A stretch of 64,000 bases of DNA, taken from contig NZ_JACHIE010000002.1 in the NCBI RefSeq assembly GCF_014207635.1, positions 248,001-312,000 on the forward strand, read 5' to 3'. Shown here in pieces: positions 56,118-64,000 of this stretch. Origin of the DNA: Acetobacter lovaniensis (GTDB taxonomy: Bacteria; Pseudomonadota; Alphaproteobacteria; Acetobacterales; Acetobacteraceae). Position numbers and translations under genes: made by a program. The notes beneath the pieces are model-generated. The model was not told the origin of the DNA. It made no database searches and saw only the letters and a list, made by a program, of their open reading frames with translations. Every line of letters begins with the position of its first letter. Within the stretch, counting starts at the first letter, position 1.

Positions 56118-56709
56118 GCGCATTCGCTCCTGTATCGGCTGACGCTGCGGAGTGTGTGGGGGCCACGCCATCCAACACCCCTTCAATCTGCCGCCGCGTA
56201 TTAACTAGGTCTTTGGCCAGTATGGTGCCGCGCTCATCAAGCAGTACCACCGCTGGCATACGGTTGATTTGAAGAACCAGAGCCAGTTCAACCCCGGTTA
56301 TAAGTGGAACACCCTGCATTTCTGGCCGGGCCAGTTGCATGGCTTTCAGTTCGGGCTCGGGGCCATCCCCTACAAACACAAGGTCCAGCCCACGTTCGGC
56401 AGCAATCTGGCGCGCAATGGGGGAGACACGCTTGCATACAGGGCACTCCGCCGCCACAAACAGCAGAAGCTGCCTGCGACCTGCGGGAAGAACATCCCCC
56501 ACGGTAAAGGGCTGGCCGTCCAGCGTATGCAGGATCAGGCGCGGGACCACCTGCCCAACGTCCAGTCCGGGCTTGACCTCCTGATTACCCAGCGGTGCCA
56601 GCCGCTCGTGCAGCACACCAATCTGGCGGGCCAGTGCAACCAGCACAACGGCCAGCACAAGCACCAGAACAACCAGAACAGCCTGCCAGAGACACAACAG
56701 CATAATCAT
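56104..56709 (-). CDS. aauD: MauD/AauD, thiol-disulfide protein for small-subunit maturation
   Basis: The start at 56709 gives an ATGA overlap with aauE and a 201-aa protein with one N-terminal membrane helix (LLCLWQAVLVVLVLVLAVVL). A periplasmic thioredoxin fold follows whose redox site is FVAAECPVCKRVSPIARQI (CPVC). MauD is required to form the six disulfides of the small subunit. Its 3' end overlaps the aauA start. The long upstream open frame to 56949 lies over aauE and is not used. Confidence 0.93.
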   Translation of the reverse strand: MIMLLCLWQAVLVVLVLVLAVVLVALARQIGVLHERLAPLGNQEVKPGLDVGQVVPRLILHTLDGQPFTVGDVLPAGRRQLLLFVAAECPVCKRVSPIARQIAAERGLDLVFVGDGPEPELKAMQLARPEMQGVPLITGVELALVLQINRMPAVVLLDERGTILAKDLVNTRRQIEGVLDGVAPTHSAASADTGANAHVAF

Positions 56710-57296
56710 GCGCCGTGCTCCTGCATGCCGGACCCGGGCACATGCACCGGAGGCAATACCTGCATGGCCTGCCACAGCAGATACAGGCACACGCCCCCTG
56801 CAACACCCTGCCCCCACAGTACGGGAGCAACCCCATCCCCAAAGGCAAGGCCCAGACAGGGCACAAGAGCCAGCATGGCACAGGCCAGAGTACGCAGGAC
56901 AACTGCCCAGGAGAGCTTTTGACCAGCCACCCCCGGTGTGCACCCGCACGACAGGTCCTTACGGCCGCGCAACACATTCACGCCCATGGCGCAGGCAAAC
57001 ACGACCAGAAGCACCGCAGCAACAATGCTGCCAGCACCTGCCCCAATACCGGAAAACAGCAGAACAGAGACCCCGATTTCGGCTACAGCCAGTGCCCAGG
57101 CCGCACTTTCGTACGACCATGCGGGCAACAGGCGGTAAGCGGCAAGCGTGCCCAAAAACGTGTCATGCGCCCGCAGTTTGGCAATACCGGCCACCATAAA
57201 CAGGGCACCAATACCACCAGCACACAAAGCCGCTACCAGCTGCCCTGCCTCAGCACACCATGCAGGCACCAGAAAGAACGAAGCCTGCAGGCTCAT
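56706..57296 (-). CDS. aauE: MauE/AauE, membrane protein for amine dehydrogenase maturation
   Basis: An integral inner-membrane protein of 196 aa with about five hydrophobic segments and the conserved GRKDLSCGCTPG motif with its Cys pair, diagnostic of MauE. The family is needed together with MauD for export and stability of the TTQ subunit and is related to DoxX/VKOR-like redox membrane proteins. It overlaps aauB and aauD by four bases each, giving the order aauB-E-D-A as in Alcaligenes. Confidence 0.93.
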   Translation of the reverse strand: MSLQASFFLVPAWCAEAGQLVAALCAGGIGALFMVAGIAKLRAHDTFLGTLAAYRLLPAWSYESAAWALAVAEIGVSVLLFSGIGAGAGSIVAAVLLVVFACAMGVNVLRGRKDLSCGCTPGVAGQKLSWAVVLRTLACAMLALVPCLGLAFGDGVAPVLWGQGVAGGVCLYLLWQAMQVLPPVHVPGSGMQEHGA

Positions 57297-58489
57297 CCTT
57301 CACCCGGCGCAACCGTGAAAATCAGAGACGTACCAAGTCCCTTCATGGTCCGCAACAGCTTGCCGGTGCGGGCGTCGGAGATGAAGAAGTCGCCACTGTC
57401 ATCCGTAGTAAACATCAGCGGACTTGCATCCTGCGTGACACCGACCATGGTGCTGGCCACCTTGAGCGGCATACGGCGAATACGCTTGTGCGTGTCTGTA
57501 TTGTACACCCAGACTTCCGCCCCCGCATCCTTGTGGGTCCAGAACGTACCACGGTGCATGAGAACATACAGTTCATGCGTATCTTTATGCAGGGCGGACA
57601 TCTGCCACCCACCCGGACGCCAGGTGACCTCAAACGGTGCGGTGGCATCGGATGCCGGTTTGAGCCCGGCTCCTTCCTGCAAGGACCATGCAGGCTGCAC
57701 AACGCTATTGGCGGACAGGATGGTTGGATAAACCTTGCCGCTATAACTGATGAAATACGTAGCACCGTCTTTGGCGACACTGGGGCTCTGTTCAAAAATG
57801 CCATCTTTGTCAGGTGCAAAGAACGCAGCACTATGGGTCACACTGGCCTTGCCATCCGCTTCGACGCTGACATTGCTCAGAGTCCCATCACCACACAGGG
57901 AGGAAAAACCGGCATTGCCCCACGCATACGCAAGGGCGCAGCCGGGAATTTCCACCGTATGGGTAACCTTGTGTTCCTTTGTGTCCACCACCTGCACCGC
58001 GTTGGCGGGGCTCATCTGGTACACATAAACCCGTGCGCCATCGGCACTGATGGCCATGTCGTTCCGCTTGGGGGTCACCAGCGCACGGGAGGGCAGTTTT
58101 TCATCCGCAGTCAGCTTGAGTGTCTGGGAATCGTATTCGGCCAGAAGGTCGTTGCGTGCGCCACGGTTGCCGCGCTCCCATGTGGTTTCACCCACATAAA
58201 AATGGCTGGCATCGGGGCTGAGCACCATGTTGGGGTTGTAGGCAGCCTGCACCATACCCAGCAGGACACCACGATCGGCGTCCACCACATCAACACGGCC
58301 ATCCTTGTTATGGGTGTAAACCGCGTCTTCCACCAGAATGGTGTGGGGGCTGTAAGGTTTTAGGGTGACCACGTCGCTCTGCTCGGTTTGCAGGACGGGT
58401 TCGGCGGCCTGAACGGTGGCTGCTGAAAAAAAGGCCGCACTGCCAAGAAGCAGGCCAAGCCATGATTTGCGGGGGCTAAGAAGGGACAT
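57293..58489 (-). CDS. aauB: Amine dehydrogenase large subunit (beta-propeller)
   Basis: The 398-aa large subunit forms the scaffold of the heterotetrameric TTQ amine dehydrogenase in the periplasm. The signal peptide (LGLLLGSAAFFSAATVQAAE) is followed by seven-bladed propeller repeats. Family blocks are YSPHTILVEDAVYTHNKDGR, VDVVDADRGVLLGMV, FYVGETTWERGNRGARNDLL and CGDGTLSNVSV, with the short C-terminal blade ending TVAPGEG. It is the first gene of the aauBEDA-cytochrome unit. The AT-rich spacer before it is a likely promoter region, next to a LysR gene on the same strand. Confidence 0.94.
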   Translation of the reverse strand: MSLLSPRKSWLGLLLGSAAFFSAATVQAAEPVLQTEQSDVVTLKPYSPHTILVEDAVYTHNKDGRVDVVDADRGVLLGMVQAAYNPNMVLSPDASHFYVGETTWERGNRGARNDLLAEYDSQTLKLTADEKLPSRALVTPKRNDMAISADGARVYVYQMSPANAVQVVDTKEHKVTHTVEIPGCALAYAWGNAGFSSLCGDGTLSNVSVEADGKASVTHSAAFFAPDKDGIFEQSPSVAKDGATYFISYSGKVYPTILSANSVVQPAWSLQEGAGLKPASDATAPFEVTWRPGGWQMSALHKDTHELYVLMHRGTFWTHKDAGAEVWVYNTDTHKRIRRMPLKVASTMVGVTQDASPLMFTTDDSGDFFISDARTGKLLRTMKGLGTSLIFTVAPGEG

Positions 58490-58629
58490 GCAGACCTGTT
58501 TTTCTCTCGTTTTCCTTCAGGGTTTTCATATCATAGTCGTTACTGTTGCCTTTTCAACACAAAACTTGCACACACATGTCAACAACCCGACACAACCGGA
58601 AACCGCCTGTGGAAATCCGGTGGTTGATT

Positions 58630-59517
58630 TTAAAAATTCCCTTCTTTTTTAAAAAATCGTTGCAAAAGCCACCGCGCGGCAACCCCGTGGGAACCCTTGG
58701 CGTGCCAGACCACGGCAAGGGGCACCAGACGGTTGCCTGCATCAAATTGTTGCTCCAGCACCACAATGTCTGGTGCGGCGGGGGATGCCGCCAGAACATG
58801 GTCGGACACAAAGGCCCAGCCTATGCCGTGGCGCACCAGTTCCAGAATGACCCAGTGGCTTTCCACCCACCAGACCTCCCCCGCCAGACGCAGGTAATGC
58901 CGCTCGCGCTCCTGCCCACGGGCAGCAACCAGAATCTGGCGGTAGCGTTTGAGGTCCTCCCACGCTACGGGACCACCCTGTGCCAACGGGTGGTTACGCC
59001 CGCAGACCAGCTTGAGCGGTACCCGCCCTATGGTGCGGAAGGCCAGTTCGGGCGGCATGCGGTGCTGCTGCCACATCACCCCAAGCTGGGCGGTACCATC
59101 ACGCACCAACTGGCCGACATCCTCCATGAGTGGAAACAGGATTTCCATTTCCACATGCGGAAAAACCTGCGCAAATTCTGCAAAGACCGGGCCAAGGGCA
59201 TGCTCGGGATACAATTCGTCTATAGCGACAACCAGCTTGTTCTCCACCCCGCTTTCCAAAGAGCGGGCAACACCAATCAGGTGCTCACGCCGCTCCAGCA
59301 CCACGCGGGCTTCGCGCAGCAGGCGCTCACCATCCACGCTCAGCACGGGGGTGCGCCCCGTGCGCACAAACAGAACCACCCCAAGGTCCACCTCCAGATT
59401 GGCCACATGCGTACTAATGGCCGACTGGGCACGCCCCAGCGCCCGCGCCGCCGCGGAAAAAGACCCGGCATCCACCGTGGCCACAAAGGCTTCAAGCTGT
59501 TCGAGAGAAACGTTCAT
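58630..59517 (-). CDS. LysR-family transcriptional regulator
   Basis: A 295-aa protein with the LysR helix-turn-helix in residues 1-60 (LEQLEAFVATVDAGSFSAAA, AQSAISTHVANLEVDLG) and a typical effector domain. It is divergent from the PACE-type efflux gene with only 61 bases between, so that gene is the most likely target. The aauB gene lies downstream in the same direction and could also be affected. Confidence 0.92.
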   Translation of the reverse strand: MNVSLEQLEAFVATVDAGSFSAAARALGRAQSAISTHVANLEVDLGVVLFVRTGRTPVLSVDGERLLREARVVLERREHLIGVARSLESGVENKLVVAIDELYPEHALGPVFAEFAQVFPHVEMEILFPLMEDVGQLVRDGTAQLGVMWQQHRMPPELAFRTIGRVPLKLVCGRNHPLAQGGPVAWEDLKRYRQILVAARGQERERHYLRLAGEVWWVESHWVILELVRHGIGWAFVSDHVLAASPAAPDIVVLEQQFDAGNRLVPLAVVWHAKGSHGVAARWLLQRFFKKEGNF

Positions 59518-59578
59518 CCATCTGTTTTTCTGATAGGTTCCATCTTTCCTTTCCTATCAGGCTCGATAGATTGCCGCT

Positions 59579-60097
59579 ATGTCAATGTCCCCTTCCAGCC
59601 AGCCCCCGGCCCTGAGCGCGGCAGGGCGACCTGCACCCCCTGTGGTTCCCATGCGTTCGGGCATGGACCGCCTGCGCCATGTTCTGCTGTTCGAACTTAT
59701 CGCACTCGCCATTACCATTCCGGCAGGCAGCACCCTGTTTGGCCTGCACGAATCCGCAATGGGCATGATTGGCCTTGGCAGCGCCATAACCGCCATGGTG
59801 TGGAACTACCTGTACAATCTGATTTTTGACCGGGTCATGACCCATCTTTACCGCACAACGCACAAAACCATGCGCGGGCGGCTGGTGCATACCATACTGT
59901 TCGAAGCCGGGCTGCAGGTGGCCCTTGTGCCGGGGATTGCCCTGTACACCCATGCCCCGCTGATGGAGACATTCTCGCTCTCGCTCTCCCTTGCGCTGTT
60001 TTATCTGGTTTACGCTTTTGTCTTCAACATGGCGTATGACCGGGCCTTCCCCCTCCCCCACCAGAGCCTGTCCACAATCAACGTAACCAAGTCATAG
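59579..60097 (+). CDS. PACE-family (AceI-like) multidrug efflux protein
   Basis: A 172-aa inner-membrane protein of four helices made from two bacterial transmembrane pair domains. Each repeat has the pattern RLRHVLLFELIALAITIPAG, VWNYLYNLIFDR then RLVHTILFEAGLQVALVPG, VFNMAYDR. The first-repeat Glu in the FE position corresponds to the proton-coupling residue of AceI. The family exports chlorhexidine and related cationic compounds or polyamine-like substrates. It is divergent from a LysR gene, as in AceI/AceR. Confidence 0.9.
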   Translation: MSMSPSSQPPALSAAGRPAPPVVPMRSGMDRLRHVLLFELIALAITIPAGSTLFGLHESAMGMIGLGSAITAMVWNYLYNLIFDRVMTHLYRTTHKTMRGRLVHTILFEAGLQVALVPGIALYTHAPLMETFSLSLSLALFYLVYAFVFNMAYDRAFPLPHQSLSTINVTKS

Positions 60098-60325
60098 CGC
60101 ACGCGAAACAGACGAAGACGTCTTGAGCGACTGACCCACCCCTATGCCTGCGGGTGGACTTTGTGCATGCGGTTCGCTATCGGCCACGCTTCAACCTCAC
60201 GCTGTGGTCGTGCGGAGCAACAGGCTGCGCATGGATGTTCTTCGGGTAAAAACGATATGCACAGTCATGAATCCCTGAAACCCGGAAGATCACGATAAAA
60301 TTTCAGAACTATACAGATAATATTC

Positions 60326-60346
60326 ATATTGATAATCTATCAATAT
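60326..60346 (+). promoter_or_regulatory. Lux-box-like palindrome upstream of luxI
   Basis: Arms ATATTGATA and TATCAATAT with a 3-base spacer form a perfect palindrome 60 bases before the luxI ATG. The 10-mer CTATCAATAT within it recurs on the opposite strand at 62475-62484 upstream of the convergent unknown gene. The likely binder is the adjacent LuxR protein. Confidence 0.7.
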
Positions 60347-60406
60347 TAACTAATTACAATGAATTGTGCGATGCAATAGATCAGAATCTCCAGAAAGGAG
60401 ACTCCG

Positions 60407-60982
60407 ATGATAAAAGTATTCAGCCACAACCAGCGTCATATTCATTGCCAAACGTACACACAAATGCTTCAGGCTCGTGCTATTGTTTTTGGAGACCGCC
60501 TGAAATGGGACGTTAATGTCGTCGATGGGAAAGAAGAAGACGAATACGATAGAGAACATAATCCTCTTTATTTTGTAGCCGAGAGACCTGACGGTTCCCA
60601 CGCAACATCCATGCGTATTATTCCAACCACGGGACCGACTATGTTGCGTGACAAATTTCATTCCTTTTTTCCAGACTGCCCGGATATTTATAGTTCAACA
60701 ATATGGGAAAGCACCCGTTACTGTGCAACACTACAGCCGGGTGAGTTACACTATACAGGAGAATTGGCGCGTTCTCTTTGTCAGACATGCCTGGAAAACG
60801 GCATAACGCATCTTACAGGTATTTTTTTTCGACCAATGCTACGGATCTATGAACGCGCAGGCTGGCCACCTGAACCCATTATGAGCGCCAACCTCGAAGG
60901 GAAGATGATTACACTGGCAACGTTTGATGTTTCACAGGCACGTCTTGAAGAAATTAATAAAAAGTTTGCATTGGCAGCTTAA
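60407..60982 (+). CDS. LuxI-family acyl-homoserine-lactone synthase
   Basis: This enzyme makes N-acyl-homoserine lactone from S-adenosylmethionine and acyl carrier protein. The 191-aa protein has the invariant charged residues of LuxI: Arg and Phe in MLQARAIVFGDRLKW with the Trp, Asp in VVDGKEEDEYD, Arg in SMRIIPTTGPTML, and Glu and Arg in IWESTRYCA. It resembles GinI of Gluconacetobacter. The luxR gene follows after 8 bases. Regulation through the palindrome at 60326-60346 would make a positive feedback loop. Acyl chain length cannot be read. Confidence 0.95.
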   Translation: MIKVFSHNQRHIHCQTYTQMLQARAIVFGDRLKWDVNVVDGKEEDEYDREHNPLYFVAERPDGSHATSMRIIPTTGPTMLRDKFHSFFPDCPDIYSSTIWESTRYCATLQPGELHYTGELARSLCQTCLENGITHLTGIFFRPMLRIYERAGWPPEPIMSANLEGKMITLATFDVSQARLEEINKKFALAA

Positions 60983-60990
60983 AATCTTAT

Positions 60991-61770
60991 ATGCCAGCCA
61001 AGAACACCTTGGCTGGCCTTATCGCAATGGTTCCTGATACACATAATGCACTGCTTCCCTTAGGGGATACTCTTCTCGAACGCATCCAGTCATGCGAAAG
61101 CATTTCCACGATGCAGGAACTGGCATTTGAGATCAGGGATAACAGTGGCGCAGCCCACCTGACCTATCACTTTCTTTCCAACCCCTGGGTAAGGGAAGGC
61201 GGAGAACTGGGGGTCACGACATATCCACTCTCCTGGCAAATTCTGTATACCGACAAAAATCTCGTTCACTCAGATCCGGTGGTTCGTACTGCATTAAGCA
61301 GCGCGCTTCCGTTTTTATGGTCAGAAATCAAGTTACTTTCCCACAAAGAAAAGCGGGTCATGCAACTTTTTTACCAACAGAATCTGGGTAAAGATGGAAT
61401 GTCCATTCCGTTGAGAGGGCTACGTGGCGAAGTCGGCCTCCTGACCATAACCAGTCGTAATATCAATGACTTCGGACAGGAACGACGGAGAGTTTATGCC
61501 GCGACATTTGCCCAGATTGGGGCTTACATGCATGAGTGGTTTGCCAACTATGCGGGTCGGCGGGAGCCTTTGACGCCTCCCCGGCTATCCGTTCGTGAAC
61601 GAGAATGCCTCGCTTATCATGGCGAAGGTTTAATGACGCAGGAAGTTTCGTTCAGGCTGAATATCTCTGAAGCAACAGTAAGACTGTACCTTGCCACGGC
61701 CCGGCATAAACTTTGTGCACAGACAACCTGTGGAGCCGTGGCGAAAGCAATCAAATTCGGGCTGATATGA
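60991..61770 (+). CDS. LuxR-family quorum-sensing regulator
   Basis: A 259-aa protein with an N-terminal autoinducer-binding domain (about residues 35-175, including FLSNPWVREGGELGVTTYPL and DPVVRTALSSALPFLW) and a C-terminal LuxR helix-turn-helix (LSVRERECLAYHGEG, EVSFRLNISEATVRLYLATA). It is in one unit with luxI. Its 3' end overlaps the convergent unknown gene by 20 bases, an antisense overlap that could itself affect expression. It is the expected receptor for the LuxI product. Confidence 0.94.
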   Translation: MPAKNTLAGLIAMVPDTHNALLPLGDTLLERIQSCESISTMQELAFEIRDNSGAAHLTYHFLSNPWVREGGELGVTTYPLSWQILYTDKNLVHSDPVVRTALSSALPFLWSEIKLLSHKEKRVMQLFYQQNLGKDGMSIPLRGLRGEVGLLTITSRNINDFGQERRRVYAATFAQIGAYMHEWFANYAGRREPLTPPRLSVRERECLAYHGEGLMTQEVSFRLNISEATVRLYLATARHKLCAQTTCGAVAKAIKFGLI

Positions 61771-62395
61771 TTTTAACCTGTTTATAGATTTTATCAAATA
61801 CAGATGACACCCCGGACAGGACATTGATTGACTCAATACAACCATAAAAAAAGAGTTGGTTTATAACATTTTTACTTTCACGTCCTCCGGGGCACAGGAT
61901 GCCAGATACATCATACTCCAGATTCACGGATAGCATACACGTCCAGCTGGCAATACAGTTTGCCGCAAGATATTCCCCAACCTGAAACCCAAGCGATGTA
62001 TTTGCCGTATTATCATTATACGAAGCAATATTAAGATCAGAATACGAAACTTTATTATTATCATACAATGCGCTGGCATAAAGTAATTGCCCTGTACTAA
62101 TTGTTCCAATCCCGAGATCCGGGCTTAATTGAACAATACAGCCAGCTACTGCACCCGCATCCGGGGGTGAAATTTTACCCACTTCGTACATTACGGCAGT
62201 TGCAAGCTTGAGTGCAAATGCCCCTCTACGATTAGTATCATGATAAATCATATCTATAAAATGTCTGCGACCGGCGATATCTGTATTTCCAACAACAGAT
62301 GCAAGAACCTCAATGGATTCAAGAAGAAAAGGCCGGATAATTTCTGTATAAATATCTTTCTCAATATCAAACTGGGGATGTAACTGAGCGCTCAT
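61751..62395 (-). CDS. Unknown protein convergent with luxR, possible quorum-controlled gene
   Basis: The start at 62395 (MSAQLHPQFDIEKDIYTEII) gives 214 aa; an upstream in-frame ATG at 62458 lies only 8 bases from the palindrome and has a weaker start context. No signal peptide or membrane helix; Cys and Asn are frequent, with DAGAVAGCIVQLSPDLGIGT in the middle. I do not recognise a family. A palindrome sharing a 10-mer with the luxI box lies about 70 bases upstream, so expression under the neighbouring LuxR is likely (inference). Confidence 0.7.
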   Translation of the reverse strand: MSAQLHPQFDIEKDIYTEIIRPFLLESIEVLASVVGNTDIAGRRHFIDMIYHDTNRRGAFALKLATAVMYEVGKISPPDAGAVAGCIVQLSPDLGIGTISTGQLLYASALYDNNKVSYSDLNIASYNDNTANTSLGFQVGEYLAANCIASWTCMLSVNLEYDVSGILCPGGRESKNVINQLFFYGCIESINVLSGVSSVFDKIYKQVKIISARI

Positions 62396-62465
62396 CGATA
62401 TTCTCTCTACAGAAATACTGAATAAATATATAATTTTTATACTGTTAAGGCATCCCATTCAAAAT

Positions 62466-62487
62466 GACCTATCGATATTGATAGGTC
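62466..62487 (-). promoter_or_regulatory. Second lux-box-like palindrome
   Basis: Arms GACCTATC and GATAGGTC flank a 6-base centre. On the minus strand it contains CTATCAATAT, identical to the 10-mer in the luxI box. It lies 71 bases upstream of the preferred start of the unknown gene, mirrored with respect to luxI. Confidence 0.65.
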
Positions 62488-63014
62488 GTCAGACGATCGA
62501 AAGTGGTTTAAAAATAAAATTTGTTTCCGTACTGTTCTCATTGCCCCCTGTTTCGAGCAGACATTGCGAGAACACGTGACAGATGTCTTAACAGAAGATG
62601 CTGAAATGTTCTCATTATCGTCATTTCTGTGAAGAAAATTCCTCAAAGACGTTCATTCACAAACGATGCAGGGTTCTGGTATTGACTAATCCTATAAAAT
62701 TGGAATTTACTTAAATTCATTTACAAATTATTGTATATGAAATTTGACTTGTGAAATTACACTTTTATTCTTGTTTTTTATTTGTAGTGCCTCAGTTTTC
62801 GCTCATACAACTCCAACTGCAAAACATTACGAACACACAGTGCGTAGTGGATATACTTCGACGAATTAAAAAGTATGGGATGATGCTAACAAAGGTGAGT
62901 ATTATAGATATTTCGATGACAATGCTGAAAAAACTTAATTTTTCAAGAACTATAAATCCTGAAAAATAAAAACAGGAACAAGAAGTAAATACGATATCAA
63001 AAAATAGCGCAAAA
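62488..63014. other. AT-rich intergenic region
   Basis: About 530 bases of AT-rich DNA. A plus-strand frame at 62751-62969 (72 codons, hydrophobic start) is in the same frame as the following immunity-like gene but separated from it by a TAA. It may be chance in AT-rich DNA. No other element is recognised. Confidence 0.4.
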
Positions 63015-63542
63015 ATATTTGGAGATCTCAATATATTTTTAATTATTCTAAAATTATATGAAGATTATTTTGGATTGTGGTTAAATGGGGAACTCTGTTA
63101 TGTTGTGAATGGATGTGTTCTGGGAGAATTTAAAGGAGGCGTCTCTTTACGCGATGCATGGAGTATATTGCTTGATATAATTCAGAAAAAGAAAAATAGA
63201 ATTAATCTTGAGATATACGAAATGGATTATGAAACCATTTTTTCAATTATAAATGACGCCATTTATTCTAATGATTTCAGAATATATAATATCATTGAAG
63301 AGAAAAAATTTGCTGCCGACTTTAGTGTTTTAATAAATGTAAAGTCAATGCTTGATTGGACAATATATTGTGTCTCTGATGGGAATATGAACAAATTAGT
63401 CTATAAAAAACACAACTGTCACAAAGTTCATGGTGTTTTAATGCCCGATAACCTTGTGGAGAAAACATTGAATGATACTTTTTTATATTTAGATTTTTTA
63501 TACAATTCTGAGTTGAGTAAAAATCAGAAAAATATTCCCTAA
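63015..63542 (+). CDS. Imm42-like immunity protein, non-canonical or lost start
   Basis: The frame around 63015-63200 reads IFGDLNIFLIILKLYEDYFG, then GELCYVVNGCVLGEFKGGVS and LRDAW. This resembles the N-terminal half of Imm42-type immunity proteins, which counter contact-dependent toxins. The expected first codon is ATA at 63015; no ATG lies in frame, and the next usable start is a TTG at 63075 that would remove about 20 residues. Composition is far more AT-rich than the rest of the window, indicating transfer. No matching toxin gene is present, so it may be an orphan or decaying immunity gene. Family assignment is from memory of sequence pattern. Confidence 0.55.
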   Translation: MFGDLNIFLIILKLYEDYFGLWLNGELCYVVNGCVLGEFKGGVSLRDAWSILLDIIQKKKNRINLEIYEMDYETIFSIINDAIYSNDFRIYNIIEEKKFAADFSVLINVKSMLDWTIYCVSDGNMNKLVYKKHNCHKVHGVLMPDNLVEKTLNDTFLYLDFLYNSELSKNQKNIP

Positions 63543-64000
63543 TGAATGATAAAAATTTTTAACATCACGACAGTTCAAAAAACCGAAGGATGCCTGATGT
63601 CGGGCGCGCGGAATGATGCTTTCCGTGTAACATTTTCGGCCGCTGTTTTCCATTCCCAGCGCTTTCAGCCGACTGTATCTTCCCCGATCTGCCTTTCCTT
63701 TAAAAGGGTTCCATTTTTGGAAGGCAAGTCAATATGCCTGCCCATTTTCCCCAAATCACTGTCTTCCCACTTACATGTACGGCTTATGGGAAAACCCACA
63801 CTGTAAACCGCCTCGATGCGATAACGTCGCATTGCCTCCACAGTATCATTTTAATGAATACATAGCCCACCAATCTGGAGGGGGCGCAGGACTGCTGCTT
63901 GAGGGGCACCACCAGTGTTGCGTTCAGGTTCTGGCCTGATATCGGGAGAAACCCGGCACACCTTTCATATGGCATTGAACCGGTCAAACAGCGGACGGTC
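63543..64000. other. Unassigned right end of the window
   Basis: GC content returns to the genomic level. A plus frame at 63546-63806 (86 codons) and a minus frame at 63784-63987 (67 codons) are open but show no recognisable family or convincing start. Either could be the edge of a gene or decayed mobile DNA continuing beyond the window. Confidence 0.4.

Noticed and set aside
1-64000. CRISPR array or phage structural genes
   Set aside because: No regularly spaced short repeats, cas genes, or phage head or tail genes were seen anywhere in the window.

Overview
The window looks like a chromosomal segment of an acetic acid bacterium (Acetobacteraceae, Acetobacter/Komagataeibacter-like). The evidence is a membrane-type molybdenum aldehyde dehydrogenase operon with a triheme cytochrome c, a LuxI/LuxR pair of the Gluconacetobacter Gin type, dense periplasmic redox gene sets, and a moderately GC-rich background. 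The genus is inferred from gene content only. Composition is uneven: about 1-20 kb is of middling GC, about 20.3-45.5 kb is clearly GC-richer, and the right end (about 60-64 kb) is AT-rich.

Positions 1-18.7 kb hold transport and histidine catabolism: the end of an ABC permease with its ATPase, an NCS1 permease, a TonB-dependent receptor, a decayed IS5 element, an FMN alpha-hydroxy-acid dehydrogenase, and a complete five-step hut pathway. The hut genes lie in three units (hutUH, hutFG, hutI followed by hutC). The same GTATATAC-centred operator sits in front of hutU and in the hutF/hutI divergent spacer. An acyl-CoA dehydrogenase, a class III CoA transferase and a LysR regulator follow.

Positions 18.7-21 kb are a breakpoint: an AT-rich spacer, an IS3-family element without a visible target duplication, and the C-terminal half of a UxaA/GarD-type dehydratase. 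Positions 21.3-35.6 kb form a purine-degradation island: xdhABC, a xanthine/uracil permease, hiuH, uraD, puuE, a two-Rossmann FAD oxidoreductase, a LysR regulator, guanine deaminase, a GGT-family HpxW-like hydrolase and a nucleoside deoxyribosyltransferase. No recognised urate oxidase is present, which makes the FAD oxidoreductase the best candidate for the missing step.

Positions 35.6-41.3 kb hold small envelope proteins and hypotheticals, a YggT protein and tRNA-Ala(CGC). Positions 41.5-45.5 kb are a three-gene molybdenum aldehyde dehydrogenase operon (2Fe-2S, Moco, triheme cytochrome c). Positions 45.8-51.7 kb pair a LuxR-type regulator with a large autotransporter; their spacer carries two near-identical CCTCCCATATGG palindromes and a small ORF with a strong ribosome binding site.

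Positions 51.8-58.5 kb contain an aldo/keto reductase and an aauBEDA-type tryptophan tryptophylquinone (TTQ) amine dehydrogenase cluster extended by a cytochrome c, a porin and a second MauD-like protein with an altered CPIS motif. Positions 58.6-60.1 kb are a LysR regulator divergent from a PACE-type efflux protein. Positions 60.3-62.5 kb are a quorum-sensing module: luxI, luxR and a convergent unknown gene. Palindromes sharing the 10-mer CTATCAATAT lie upstream of luxI and, in mirrored orientation, upstream of the unknown gene. The last 1.5 kb is AT-rich and includes an Imm42-like immunity gene without a normal start codon.
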